Source: Megaleporinus macrocephalus
Lineage: Eukaryota > Chordata > Actinopteri > Characiformes > Anostomidae
DNA: 64,000 nucleotides
Reading direction: 5' to 3'
NCBI GenBank assembly: GCA_021613375.1
Contig: CM038716.1
Span: 18,421,524 to 18,485,523 of the forward strand
This document shows, in pieces, positions 1 through 13,061 of the stretch (within the stretch, counting starts at the first letter, position 1; every line of letters starts with the position of its first letter). The translations under genes and the position numbers were made by a program. A model generated the notes under the pieces. That model saw only the letters and a list, made by a program, of their open reading frames with translations, had not been told where the DNA came from and did no database searches.

Positions 1-2739
1 AGTAAAAAAGAGACTCTTGTTTTCATCTTAGGCTGTGTTTAAGAAGAAAGAGACACTAGAGTGTCTTTCTGCACGCAGGTCTGCGCTTTGTGAAATACAG
101 CTGGGTTATCAGAGAGGCCTGAAAACAGGCCCTTTGATCTCTGGGCCAGTGGCTATCTGCCCTGTGCAGGCTCAGCCACACTCTGGGCCTCTGACAGGCC
201 GTAATGCACGGGCGAGAGAGGAGCGCAGGCGGCCGCCGGCCCACTGATAGTGGCTGCAGGAGTCTGCTGCTATCTCCTGTAAAACACCACGCCGGCCAGA
301 CTCACACACAGCAGATAACTTTATACCACTTCATAAAGAGCTGTGTGTCCCATGTTCGCCTGCCACTCACTCCTCAAAGGAGTGAACCCAACCAGCCTAC
401 GCCAACAAAGACACCATCAAAGCAACAACCCTCAGGTGACCGTGCAGGGCTCAGACCACACAAACAGCATTATGTGATATCAAAGTATTTGAAAATGATG
501 CATATTGTGTGATGTATGAAGGTTTGGTAGCATCTCACCAGTAAAGAGGAAAACGCAAATAGTCTTTTTTTTTTTGCTCTATTTATGACACTTGTGTGGT
601 TGTGTACCAAAACCAATTCATGTTCACGTATAAATAACAAAAATCATCACCATTCTCATTTGTATTACCATGTTCGTATCTCTTTATCCCTCATAGATAA
701 AGAGATTGCTTGTGTTATTGTGTCTTTAGGACCTTGCTTTTGACTGGCTGTCCTATGTCTCATTGAAAAAGCAACCTGGGATGAAGCTTCATCATCACAA
801 AGCTTAACTGCTGAAGACCGCATAGGTTAACATAAATGTGTTGGTTTCTGTGACATAATTGGCTGTTTTTAAATATTTTTAAAAATCTTTTAAAATCTGA
901 TCTTCCACGTGATGAAACTCGTTGACCTGTAGTGAATTGTAACAGCCCACAGTAAGTACACCTAAGCATTATACTTGCATGCACATGGAGCGGAAAGCAC
1001 GTTTGTATATCTGAACATTAGTGTGGGGCTTAGGTGGGATTTAATCTGAGAGTATGTTTACAGAAAACAGGCCAACAGTTGTGCATGCATGGACAGATCT
1101 AAGCCGGTGGGGAAGTCTGAGGCAGTTATCTTCCAACATGGAACAATTTAGATTTCTTAAAGCGATAGGACAGTAAAAAATATGTGTACACCATTTTCCT
1201 CTTATGTAGTCGTCATCTAAGACCCAGAAAAAGAAATAGTTAGATGAACAAATACGTTTGAATAATAAACGCAATACCTTACATCAATCTATCCTCAAAA
1301 GATATAAACGTCTGCAAAAGCTCCACATTTTAAAGTGTGCTGCTATGTATAAATGGACAGAAGTATATTTGACATAAGTATATATGATTAGCTGTGCAAT
1401 GAAGCTTTGTTCTGCTTAATAAATAACAATATGTTATACAACCTCAGAAATGATATAATGTCTGTCCAAAGAATAACGTCTTTCCATTTTTGTTGAAATT
1501 TATTTTAATATATTATTTGAATACGACACAGCCGCCTTTTATATTGTGTGAAAATGATGACGGACCAATGGAAACGCTCCAAAACATCTTGGAAAAATGT
1601 CTGGTTCTATTGAAGTACATTAAAAGTGAAGAAGGTTTCCCCTCTTGTGAAGTTGCCATTAGGAGATATACGTTTTTCTTTAAAAAGCAACAACAAGCAC
1701 TTCCATTTGAGATCAACATCATGCCATGGCTAACGGAGGGGGTGTTAAAACAATGCTAATCGCTGCCGTAAAAGACTGCACTACTTGTTAGTTACCTAGG
1801 CATCTTCGCTCCAATGAAAAACCAAAGAAACACCAAACGTCTTGACTGATTGACTATCGACTGATAAGAGGAAACTGTGTCAATCTGACTCTTTCCAAAG
1901 CTACTACTCTAAATAATGGATGTCAGTCATGTTTGCTTGAAGAGATGGTCATTTGAAGTGGCAATCTGGCAGTCACATCAAACCTGCTGTAGAGTGGGGT
2001 GTAAGTAGAAGCAGTGGACAGTGTGGTTCTCCACGGCAAGTGACAGAGAGCACATGGGAGCAAGTTAGCAGTCTTGCTCACCCCCAGTGCTAAAGTGAGT
2101 GAGTCTGGCGGCAGAGTGACACCAGCAGAGGGGGAAGAGTGGGTCAGGAGTTCATCCTCTTCACCGGGGGGAGATGTCTTCATCAGAGCGAGTGACAGCC
2201 TGCTGCAGCCTGCATTCCTCATTCTTCACACCCCTCAGCTCTAGACCTTGCCCGATTAAATAATAAACGGCTGCCATGGGCTGAGGCCTTCCACTCGGAG
2301 AGACAGGACGCAGAGTGGCCAATGTCCAGGGCAGCACCACGTGGCCTCTCCCTCCCTCCAGATGTGCGTGTTACTCCCACTTTAATTTTTCACTTGGAAA
2401 TCTTGCCTCAACTACTGAGATATGAGGACATGATGTTCACACAGCTTTAAAAAAAACAAAAAAAAAAGCAGTGGAAAAATTGCCGTGTTTTTCAACATGG
2501 TAAAATCCACATGGATTAGTCCTCTCCCAGCTGCTGGCAAACGTGGGCCTGCTTATCTCACACTGCTGTGATTTCCTTGAATATTTAATTTAGCGTGCAT
2601 TCACCTTTATAGCCAAACCTCACGCCAGACGGGACAGCTTTCCTCACACGGACACGACTGGCTGCATTACCTAGTCTCCCAGCTACCAGAGCACGCCACA
2701 GCATCACACAAACACCTCCATAAGCAGCAAGATCAGATG

Positions 2740-2850
2740 AGGTGGGATTAATTCAATTAAGTTTTATAAAGGGGCCATAAGTGAGTTGGGCCTAATGAGT
2801 ATTTATGAGTGGAAAAGCACATTTCACCTCAGTTAATGATGGTCACTCGC
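2740..2850. promoter_or_regulatory. Candidate conserved non-coding element
   Basis: This is a high-complexity AT-rich block with clustered homeodomain-type cores (TTAATT, CAATTAAG, CCTAATGAG, TTAATGATGG) and no simple repeats. It has the texture of vertebrate developmental enhancers. This is a pattern judgement only, with no alignment behind it. It could equally be ordinary AT-rich intergenic DNA. Confidence 0.25.
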
Positions 2851-4258
2851 ATCTGAAAACAACTGGCCTGCTGGTAGAAAACCTACGAAGCATAAATCAG
2901 GAACTGTCAGGGGGGAAAGTAAAAAGGCATGCGCTGAGAGTTATCCAGCCTGGAGAAGCTCCATCAAGCTACGCATACTAATGTCAAAACTGAAGACTCC
3001 TCAGATTTATAAAACATGCATAAGCACTTATTTCAACATATTTGATGAACAGGACCAAGCATGTAAAAATTAGGGCTGCCAACCAGTGAAACCTGTAATT
3101 AATCACACTCCTGTGTAGTTAACTGTGAATACAAACATCATAAATAAAAAAAATATTTTTATCCATTAAAAAAAACCCAGTGCATTTTGTTATAGATATA
3201 TCATGTAAATGCACTAGTGTGAACAGCAAAATCAAGCACTTTCCACAGAGTGAACACAGTTTCAGGTGGAGTAAGAGCTGCAGTGGTTACATGTTCCAAC
3301 CCTTGCTCCCATGCTGCTACGTTAAGTCTTGCTTTGTGATAACCAGCAGCTTTCCACTTTGCTGTTGCTTTTGTTAGTGCTTGTTGATTTATCTATAGTA
3401 GGCACTGTCCAACATAGTCTGCCAAAGGTGTCCTCCAGTGCTTACAATGCTGACATTACTGATATTGCTGGTATCAGTGGTGAGTTTAGCTTTTTTTCAA
3501 TGATACTATAGACACCGCAGCATGGCAGGAGCTGGACATAACCTTTAACAGAAGAGCGTGCAATGGAACGTGCTATTTATAAGATGGGTTCATAGAAACA
3601 TAGGCTGTAACTATGAATAGTTTTAATGGCATTACACGTTTACTACATTTGACACATTTGTAAAACTGCTTTGATGCATCATGGCGCGTCTGAAAGTGGA
3701 CATTCAACTGCACAGATGTTACAACTTTACATCATTTTATTTAAGTATGAAATTTGTGACCAATGGCTGAGGCTATGCAACTCTGGACTGCTACTGCATT
3801 TGTTGTTGCTCCTAATTTTATTCTTGGTACTGATTTGCAAATGGAAACCACTATTGGTGTAATTACATGCATTCCACCACAGTGTTAACAGTTCCTCAAG
3901 TAACATTTGCTAAAGAATAATAATAAAATCAAACCTGATTTACAGAAGGTAAAATAATTGCACACCAAAATAAACTGAATATTGTGAGAACAATTGTGAG
4001 ATATGGGAAAAGTCAAGTGGGGAGCCAGTGGCCAGAGTGTTCATTAGCTCAGTGGACAGAGCCAGTAGTTATCAGCTGCCAGTGGCTTTTGCGGGAGTGA
4101 GTATCCTCTTTGAAGTGTCCATGCCAGCTAACTCACTAGATAAGGGAGGCGCAGGGCACTCTTGCTGGGTTTATTTCTGTGCCCTCCAGCTCTCCTGTTC
4201 TGTGGCCTGCTTTCATAGCCTCTCACATGAAGCTCACTCTAAAGTGCTGCCAACTCAA

Positions 4259-4284
4259 ACACACACACACACACACACACACAA
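4259..4284. repeat. (CA)n microsatellite
   Basis: An uninterrupted AC/CA dinucleotide run of about 26 bases, visible directly. Confidence 0.95.
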
Positions 4285-6925
4285 AACATCAGCCGCTCCT
4301 GAGATCGCAGACTGACAGCACTGCAGACGAGTATATCGCTGCCGAGGCAATAAAGGCCTGAAAGCTGCCAGAAGTGTTTAGCGGCGATGTGCGGGTGTTA
4401 ATGTAGATATAAGCTCAGAGGATTAACAGCATGATACGCGGCTCTGAGGAAGCCTTTTTTGCAGAGACCCCACCCTTTCATTACTGTACATGTTGCCTTT
4501 TAAATCATTTACTCTTCGCTCTCTCTTTTCTCTCGACCTCCTCAGCTCCCAGAGTGTTAGTAATCCCATCAATACGTCCTAGCCAGGCTGGTTTTACTCA
4601 GGCGCCCTTGCACACAATGGATTTCCACTCACTCACTCACATTAGTCTTGCACTCTCAACCCCACACTAAAAGCCAGGTTTGCAACTTTCGGAAAACAGT
4701 GCACTGGCTCGCAATTAGACTTAAACCTTTAATAGCACAGAGTGCTGTCTGAGTCTAAAGCAGCGTGTGTGGTACTTTCAGCACCTCTATAAAGCCTCAT
4801 CCCATTCTGAGACAGACAGTCACATTGACTTTCACAAAAAAAAAAAAGAAAACAACAACACCTTCCTCATAACGTCGCGCCTTCAAATCCTGGAAAAACT
4901 CACCATAGCACACACATACAGTGTCATATGTTTTTGAACACACCCTGTTCAATTCCATGTTTTGTTGATTATCTAAGAGGCATGTTTCTGTCAATGTTAG
5001 TAAATTTGAGTAAAACTAAAGGAGGAAATATTATAAGTGGCAATAACTTTTACAAGGCCACGTTTCATCCCCAGTCTGTTGAATTCAGCATTGAACTGTG
5101 TATTGAATGGGCAGAAGTGTGTTCTTTGTAGAAGATCACCAAAAAATAAATAAAAATAAAAACTTTCAGAGCTTTCTTTGCTGTCATGGCTGTGGTCTAA
5201 AAAATTTGTGTCAAAGACACTAACAAACAGCTTATCTTGCATGTGGCGGACAACAAAAGGAACAAAAGGCTGCATGTAGACTATAAATATGTGCTTACTT
5301 AAAGAACAGAGGCAACAGACCAGGCTATATATGTAAATATATCCATCTTGTAGAATATAATGGGGTATGCTTGTATGATTATGACCGTGAAGAATCAAAA
5401 TAAAAGACATCCAGCCTTACGTAAAATAAAACGGGGATCTCATTTTAAACCCACTAATAATCAAGTTTCTTGTTCATTTATTTAGTAAAAGGAGTCGTTT
5501 GAAATAACGTGATCATGTGATGTATTATTGTTGCTGCATCTGAGTGTTAGGTTATTCATACTTCACACTATGCAGCTCTAATGAAATTTAGTTTTAAGAT
5601 AATAAAGTTGCAAGGAAGCTTTTCTTTGTAAAGCCAGACCAAATTTCAACCTAATATCAATCTATTGCATCTCTAGCATACAGTTAATAACCATAGACAA
5701 AAATTCCCCTTCACTCAGAGATGAGCAGAGAAACTGTTGACTCAAAAAAAAAACCAAAAAAACAACAACACTCATGACAGGAGGCAGTGGGCAGGCACTA
5801 AATCACATGAATGGGTGTTGTTTTACAAAGTACATGGAAACACGTCGAAAATCATTGTTCACAGTAATCAGCTAAATGCTACAGATGCAACAGATAGAGA
5901 TTTTGCTTGGCAAACGTGGGAGTATTCTTTTAACCACGGCTGAGCTAAATCCAGGTTCGTGCCACTGCGTGCGATAAAGGCGAGTCATTTCACACTGAAA
6001 AGTTGTGCAGATAAGAATAAAAGGCAACACAGTCATTTCACACCATCCTGTCTTAGCTCCTAAACGCCCAAATCTCTCTCATGGATTATGCATGTCTTTG
6101 GATTTTTGATTCACAGACTGTGTGTCTGCATTCCTCTGGCTTGCTACAGAAGATCTAAAACTTATCCAAGCCTCTGAGAAAGAGACAACACAGAGGCATG
6201 AGTCATGAGAGTTGTGGAAGAGATAGGAAATCAGTCTACTGACAACACAGCCAATACAACATGGGCGTGAACGGCATCACTCAGCGATACAATGTTAGAT
6301 AATCAAAATCAGTCCTTTAATTCTGTAGGAGAAAAAGATACAGCACCATGAAAGAACATGTGAGCCAAAGCGAATGACTACAAGCACGCACATAGCTCAT
6401 AGCTCATAAGAGAATGAAACACTTCGTCACCAAGATGTTCTCACAAGAGGGCAGTTAACATCAGGAAACAGCAGAGTATGGACATGCCATTCTGAATGTG
6501 TGCATGTGCGAGTAAACAGTGTGTACCAGTGTGTGCTAAACATCCAAAATGTTAATGTAAAGCATGCGAGTCACGTGTTAATGAGCTGACTGATTCTGAT
6601 GAGCAGTGACACACTTCCTACAGAATTACACAAAGAGTGTTGTAACAGGTTTCGCACAGACCTGCAGTAGTCAGAAAAAGCCAGAGACAACTGTTTATTT
6701 ATTTACTTTCTAGTCAAAGTAGCCAGTAAATACTTATTATTCATTTTATATGAGATATTTCTAAACAGTCTAGATAAAAGATAACCGATTATCTTTTCAT
6801 TGAATAAATAATTAAATGAATAGTAGTCTTTGCACAGTGTTGTATACACAGGCCATATTTAGTGTTCCACAGCTGGAGCACAGATCTATCATCAGTTTTT
6901 CTTTGCCTGGCTCACTTGTGTACAT

Positions 6926-6990
6926 CTTGAATTTCCCTCTGGAATGAAGTATGTATGTAAGTATGTATATATGTAAGTATGTAAGTATAT
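6926..6990 (+). mobile_element. Decayed LINE 3' tail
   Basis: The sequence cttgaatttccctctggaat followed by gaagtatgtatg resembles the 3' tail of L2/CR1-group LINEs in teleosts. In that tail a TTGAATTTCCCCCTGGGGAT-type block precedes AATAAAGT and a short tandem tail. Here the block is mutated and runs into GTAT/GTAA repeats and then into the ATCT array. Only the tail is recognisable, so the copy is either severely 5'-truncated, as is usual for LINEs, or too diverged upstream to see. The exact clade is uncertain. Confidence 0.55.
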
Positions 6991-6994
6991 AATA

Positions 6995-7049
<55 letters not shown>
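6995..7049. repeat. (ATCT)n microsatellite
   Basis: About 13.75 perfect copies of the tetranucleotide ATCT (GATA on the other strand). It follows directly on the LINE tail and probably arose by expansion of that element's terminal repeat. Confidence 0.97.
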
Positions 7050-7661
7050 GCTAATGTGAAAGCAAATTCAGCACAATGATGCACGGCAGTATAGGCGGGG
7101 TCATAATTACTGGGGTCATGATTTATGCTGATATCATTTGTTTAAGTTTCAAGAATTCTGAACTAAAGTCCAGTGAAGAGCCAGGTAAAGTACAGAGGGT
7201 CCTTGTCTAGCATTGTCGTGCATTAGGAACCTGCAGGACCTAACAATTCAAACTGCTTATAGTAACAGCATTAGCTGAATAAGTGTCACAGCCTCTGTGG
7301 TTTGTGCTCCAGGTTTCTGAAAACAGCCAAAGTGCAATGGTTGCAAAGTCAAGGTAAAATGATTTCAGCATTGAAAAAAAAGTATGTTTAAACTATATCA
7401 ATATTAAAAACTGTATTGTTGTGTGAAACTGTATCACCAACAGACCCTTTGGGGTATTTTTTAATAGTCTCTCTTTTGCCAGCTTATGTCTTATGCTATG
7501 GATGCATACATGCTCAAATGAAGTCATTTATAATTAGGTAAGGATTAGCATTTCCTATGGTTATCTTGTAGAGAAGCTGCCACACCAGGCACTAAAGAAA
7601 GGCCTTTCTAGAGAATGTTCATTATTTGTGGAACACCAGTTGTTGTAGTATATACTTAGAG

Positions 7662-7937
7662 TAGGAGAGCCAAACTTTTTGCCCGAAGTGAAATCTTTGT
7701 GATAGAATAAGGGTCAAAAAGCTAAATTATATACAAAGAAAAATTATTAGTGAAGATAGTGAAGATAAAATGATCAAGAAAAGACAATGACCTAAAAAGT
7801 TATATATGGCATTAAAATATGTTTGCTGTCTCATTGGGTCTGGGGTTGGGAAGCGGGTTAGGATAACGTCTGCTGTGCCAAATCAATCATCCTCATGGGC
7901 TAACTCTGGCTAGTGGGCCTCACTTTTGGCAGCCCTG
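7662..7937. mobile_element. hAT-type MITE with target-site duplication
   Basis: A 276-bp element. Its left end reads taggagagccaaactttt, and the reverse complement of its right end reads cagggctgccaaaagtga. The two are imperfect terminal inverted repeats of the hAT CAGGG..GCCAAA type. Flanks are tacttagag on the left (7653-7661) and tactagag on the right (7938-7945), consistent with the 8-bp duplication made by hAT transposases plus one later base insertion. The interior is AT-rich and has no coding capacity, so it is a non-autonomous copy. Divergence between the two ends suggests an old insertion. Confidence 0.65.
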
Positions 7938-8011
7938 TACTAGAGCTCTGTGCAATCAAGACATTTAAACATAAATTATCAAAAAAATGAATCCAATCCT
8001 GACCTCAGAAG

Positions 8012-8340
8012 ATGTGTATAGCTACAGAGGGAAATGAGCGGGACAATGAGAACAGCCATTCTCAGGACATTACCATCTCTTTCTCTTCAGAAGCTTCTCT
8101 GTATCCTTCGCAATGTAGTACAGAGCTCAAGCGTGCTGTGGTTGCTTGGATTTGGGACGGGGTTGACAACATTAATAACAAAGGAGTCATGGCCTCAGCA
8201 ATGATTAAAGAGGAATGCTATGCTTGAAACAGAGCAGACCTAGTCGGGTGTTGTTGCTGACAAACTGGCCCAGTGCGGTGACAGGCCTGGTGAGGAGAGC
8301 GCCCTGTCATAGGCTGCTGTGGGGAATTTCATGAACACAC
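8012..8340. other. Unique sequence, no gene called
   Basis: A 71-codon open frame (8012-8227, +) begins with ATG and ends in TGA. It has no recognisable motif and no clear splice context, so I regard it as a chance frame. The following 100 bases are GC-richer and unique. Confidence 0.5.
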
Positions 8341-8392
8341 ACCTGCACACGCACAGACACACACACACACAGAGACACAGACACACACAAAC
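8336..8392. repeat. Imperfect CA-rich microsatellite
   Basis: CA dinucleotides interrupted by ctg, cg and ag units. An imperfect and therefore probably older array. Confidence 0.85.
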
Positions 8393-9835
8393 CCAAAATG
8401 CCAACGAGTCCAGTCTTTCGCCACCTCCGATACAAAGTTGTATATACTTGAGTATGTATGTTTGGTATGGTATATTTGATCTATGCCCTTAGTCTAGACC
8501 CTCCATTAATCACAGCTCCTATATTAAGAGTTTCCAAAGTTAACCTTGAGCCGGTCTGTGTAAGTCCTTTAATATAAGTGGTACCACATGTGTGAACAGA
8601 ACGCGGCCAGGTACAGTTAATGATGGAGATGAGTGAAGTTCAGTTTATAGTAAGACAAAGCACCTAATTGATACGGAGAAGGATTGCATTACATTCTAAC
8701 TTACTGGTGCAGCTTATGCTGAGAAGCTAATGTGTTTCACAGCTACCTTAATGCATTTATTTCTCTGACATGTTAGAGCACATTCCCCGACAATCCAGCC
8801 TACACTATCTCCACACCAAACACTGAGCTCTGCGTTACACGTTCTCGCCCCTCAACCCTCTAAACTCATTGCAACTTACTGAACACCAACTCCACTCCTC
8901 GAATCAAACAACATTCTCTTATTCAGTTGGTGTTGACATGGTTAGAGGTCGGTGATACGATGACACATTATTGTTATTAAAATCAATCACAAGAACATTT
9001 TTCAGGTATATTGCAAATATTGATAGTATGATCACAGCACTGACCAACTGTGTTTTCATCACAAAAAAATTGCTCAGCCTTCCCCCTGTTGTTTCTGATT
9101 CTCTACAATGTTGAGACCCCCTCTTTAGTTTAGTTAAAATTAGTTACTTAATTACAGGAGTAATGTGATGCTACTGTTTTATGGCACATTGTCTCTGTTC
9201 CAACTTATAAAATCTCATAAAAAACAAATATTGTATAATAAGCCCCTAAAGGACTGAGCACCAGGAAACTAAAAAGTCCATGCACTAACCTACTAAATAC
9301 CAATCTATACAAATATCATGATGTGCCAGTAACCAGGCTTTCACTTCTTATTCCTAAATGTTTCTGGGCCAGTTTGCATAGGTTTTCCATGTGATTACAG
9401 TACAATAAACTAATAAGCTTGAAAACATAAGGGTTTATTGTAATAAGACTAATTATTAAGTAACACCCATCACCCATTAGTGACTACTATTGGACTAATA
9501 TGCAAGTTATGAGCGGGATTAAGAGGTTAAATTGAACCGATTCAATTCAACACATTTTTTTTGACAAAATCACAACAGTAGAAACGGCACGACAGAACTA
9601 TGTATATCATCAGAGGGTGTTTGTGTATGTGTGTGCCAGGACAGAGTCTCAGATCTATGAGAGATGCGTGAAATTCGGAGCTAGGGGTCAGTGTTCTTGT
9701 TAATCACACCGTGGCCTGTCCCAGCAGGGTCCATCCATCAGACTGGCGTTGCTGGGGGAAGCTGGGCCCCAGCGCTGTCAGGGTCTGCCAGACCACAGGT
9801 GACTGATGGATGCGGCTTTCATAGCCAGAACTCAC

Positions 9836-9880
9836 ACACCTGCACTCACACACACAGATAACACACATACACGTACACGC
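9836..9880. repeat. Imperfect CA-rich tract
   Basis: Short interrupted runs of CACA and ACAC over about 45 bases. Confidence 0.7.
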
Positions 9881-12039
9881 CAGAGATGCTGTTATACTGG
9901 GTTACTATACAAAGTCACCTTCAAAGCAGAAATACTAATAACAAAATAATCCAAGCCCCCAAAAAAACACATATCATGTTTACCGTGTACTGCAAAACAA
10001 CAAATCGATTTCTCGTTCATGAGGACACTGATAAAACTTTGTCTTGAGCAAAGACGGGAGGATTCTCTACAAATAGCGCTCATTCTAACTAGGAATGACA
10101 ACATCTGAATTTCTACTGTATTACTGATACCAATATCACAAAGATTCAAACATCTGTCACTGTCTTAAAACCAAAAGATCACTGGACACATAAAAATGTT
10201 TAAATTATTATCACTGATCAATAAAATTCAATCGGTAACCAGTACAAAACTCTTCAAACATTAATTAAATCAAGTAGATAACCAAATGGCCTCATCTAAC
10301 ACATTTTGCAGGGAGGATATAGTCATGTATGATTACAAAGGCTGATTACAGACTAACGTTTGGTGTTACTAACTTAACATAGAAATAGCTGGAAATAACT
10401 GACAACATATAACAATATCAGTGGCGATGCACCAATATGGGAATATGAGAATGGCCGTTACCAATATTCATTATTTATCACATACCTCTGCTGATGTCAG
10501 GACACAAACATTTATAAGATGTAGAAACCAGAACTAGATCCTCCTGGATGAGCATTACAGAGAAATGTAACCCTTATTTGCAGACAGTTAAAGCATGTTC
10601 ATATGACTAAAATGCTAATATACATGTTTCAATTTTAAATTTTGGTCAGTTTAAGCACCTGTCTGATGAGGATATATTTTAATAAGCAAACACCTGATCA
10701 TACTGATTCTTAATCTAATTGGCTGTCCAACAAATTAGCTTTAACTTGTGGCTGCAGTGCTTTGATTGGTCAGACTGCTGACAAAGGTTCACTAAAGCTC
10801 TTGTTTACATGCATGTCTGCAGTCATCACCAATGTTGCTTCATTTTAAATTAGAACCCTCTACTCTTCAAATGGCCTGAATCCAGTTTAACTTTAATGTG
10901 TTGGTTAGGAATTTATGAAATCCCAGATGTGGGTGAACTGGTTTGGAGTTGTGACACTTAGGATCCCAAACAAAATGTCTTAGGCCAGATATGTGATTAC
11001 CTGCTGAGAGATCAACAGAAGTGACATCCCAGTAATATTAGTACATACCTTTGAGTCAAATTAGCATAGTGCTGCTGTCGGAAACAAAAGCTTGCATTTC
11101 CAAAATTACATCTTTACAGGAGAGAAAAACTCCACAACAAGTCAGTAGAACCAGATGTTCTCCAAGTAATTTGGGACAATTTCTACACGTCCATTAATAA
11201 AATTTAAACACAATGTACAAGGCAGCTGACCTTTTTTTTAAATAATCTATCAGGATAATAACATTTTAAACCTATTTAAATAAACAATTGAAAACACTGG
11301 ATGTTATTGAATTGTTTATAATGATGTAACATTGAATAAATATCCAACTTCAGGCACATCATCTGATAACACTTCCAATTACAGACAAGGGCTAAGAGTA
11401 GTGAAGTGCTTCTTTTGCAAGATCTCTTGTGGACGGACACTTGTGTGTAGACAAGCAGACTCCTTCAAATCACAGAGAGACTTCAGCTCCAGCTTGACCC
11501 TTCAGCTGGCTGCTAACACACGACCCAATCTTCCTATTCACACAACCGGTCATCTCGCAACGACCCTCTCCCTCCTTCTGTATTTATTTACTCTCTGTTT
11601 ACTCCTCTGCAGGTCTTGATAGTTCACACTACTATACGGGAAATGACCCAGCGAAAACATAAACTCGTGCTGCGTTCTGTTTACTGTTGCCTTAACGCAC
11701 GCCAAATAAATAGCAGCGCGTTATTTGGACGTTCTCATGCGAGCAGAAATAGGAAGGAAGTCCCAGGGTGCTGCAGGGGCTCTGGGCACATGATCTCATT
11801 TGCGGCAATGGAAGACAGGGAGCCGAGGCGGGGGGGGCGCGGGTGTCCAGACGTACATGGCGACTGCGATTCCTATGCCCCGCCAGCTAACCGAGTTAGG
11901 GTCCCACAAATTGTTTTGTGTGGGCCGTCGGAAGAGCGAAAAAAAAAAACGAAGATGCTTGGAGGATGAAGGTCTCAGCTGGTGGCCAGGCGGGAGGTGA
12001 GGGCTCCCCCCTCCCTCTGACACACACATCCACCGGGCC

Positions 12040-12130
12040 CTAGCCCTGTCAGCCGGCATTATTTATCAGACCAATGATGCGTGGCACGGAGCTTGTGTCA
12101 TTGGAGAAAGTGATCTGATTGATTGGAGGC
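12040..12130. promoter_or_regulatory. Candidate conserved non-coding element
   Basis: High-complexity sequence with attatttatcag, two CAAT-type boxes, and tgatctgattgattgg, which contains a PBX/MEIS-like TGATTGATTG core. There is no repeat content. It is called on texture alone, so this is weak. Confidence 0.25.
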
Positions 12131-12686
12131 AGTGTTCTACCTGACTGAAGCGTGCTCCTGGCCACAGGGCCTCTGGACCTGAACCTCTCACACCCACTAC
12201 GGTTACATGACCTGGCTGACTGCTGACTAGCGTAGGTTAAGACATCAAGTGTTTTAAAAGCATGTGGTAATTGTGCAGCATTAAAAGAATAAAAAAAATA
12301 CCAGAAGAAATCAGATTTACACAAGTTTTAATTTCTCTAAAATACAGTCAACCAGCCAAGATGTTATGAACAGTAGTAGCAACTAAGCTTGGGTGACCTA
12401 GTTACCTATTACAGTAGCGATCAACAATATCATTGTGATCTAAACCAATTAATAAATATTATTAAGTAAAAACAAAATGATAATAGTGATATTGCGAGTA
12501 GCCGGCATGTGAAACTACTAAACTCCAGTGATTCTCAGTGATGCTGACAAACAGCTGGATTGGCAGCCTTCCTCTGGACAAGCTCTGTATTTGCTGCTGC
12601 ACAGAGACTCGAGACAAGATTATTAAAACCTGCATTGCAGGATGTAGTCTTGTATAGTTTTCCTAAATTTTTGGCAAATTAACCTA

Positions 12687-12930
12687 AACATTCCAGCAGA
12701 ATTATTAAAATCAACAAAGCGTTTACGGGCAGCCATTTCTGGCATTCAAAAAACAGGACTGATCTTGGATCAGCTTCCTCTGTAATCATGATGCTCACTG
12801 TTACAAACACTGATTCTAGATCTACTGTGGTCACTGGACAAACCGGAGGGTGAACAGTAAGATCTAGGTGCGCAGGTGCGGAGAAGAGTACGATATGGAG
12901 ATTGCGGCCAAATCCATGCATCCACCTGGG
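12687..12930. repeat. Local duplication, unit 1 (244 bp)
   Basis: This unit starts aacattccagcagaatta and repeats immediately at 12931 (aacattcgagcagaatta). It has two parts. The left part (12687-12824) includes caaaaaacaggactgatctt, a motif seen in dispersed teleost repeats. The right part, roughly 12825-12932, recurs almost identically at 14061-14168. Only unit 1 is intact. No coding function is apparent, although a minus-strand frame of 80 codons overlaps it. Confidence 0.85.
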
Positions 12931-13061
12931 AACATTCGAGCAGAATTATTAAAATGAACAAAGCTGTTATGGGCAGCGTTTTCTGGTATTCAAAAAACAG
13001 GACTGATCTTGGATGATGCTCACTGTTACCAACACTGATTCTAGATCTACTGTGGTACTGG
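12931..13061. repeat. Local duplication, unit 2, left half
   Basis: Aligns with the left part of unit 1 at an offset of 244 bases. It has scattered substitutions and an 18-base deletion after gatcttggat. Similarity stops after ctgtggtactgg (13050-13061), at the point where unit 1 continues into its right half. The missing half lies about 1 kb downstream. Confidence 0.85.

Larger units (their letters stand above)
1..6900. other. Non-coding, mostly unique DNA
   Basis: No open frame here exceeds about 140 codons, and none has recognisable protein content or flanking splice sites. The first 500 bases are GC-rich and high in complexity; the rest drifts between AT-rich and mixed. One CA microsatellite lies at 4259-4284. 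Around 3070-3180 there is a short stretch beginning agggctgccaa, followed by TTAA-rich sequence, which resembles the end of a decayed hAT-type repeat but is too degraded to delimit. I see no RNA gene. The block is probably intergenic or intronic. Confidence 0.6.
8400..12680. other. Non-coding unique DNA with faint repeat traces
   Basis: No supported gene. Most of 8.9-11.3 kb is AT-rich and featureless. At 10424-10480, gcgatgcaccaatatggga and the sequence after it resemble the end of a teleost hAT-like repeat (GATGCACCGATA type). No partner end is identifiable. From 11.6 to 12.2 kb the sequence becomes GC-richer and more complex. The short frames over 11616-12059 overlap on both strands and show no family features. 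Confidence 0.5.

Noticed and set aside
4043..4070. tRNA-like A box (attagctcagtggacagagc)
   Set aside because: It matches the internal promoter A-box pattern, but no B box or foldable cloverleaf follows in the next 100 bases. Not a tRNA gene, and not a clear SINE head.
6995..7049. Possible CRISPR-like or satellite array
   Set aside because: It is a plain ATCT tetranucleotide array with no spacers. No CRISPR repeat-spacer pattern exists anywhere in the window.
12679..12921. 80-codon minus frame over duplication unit 1, partly shared with 13958-14161
   Set aside because: The shared reading simply reflects the 108-bp DNA repeat. The two frames diverge at once outside it and no family is apparent.
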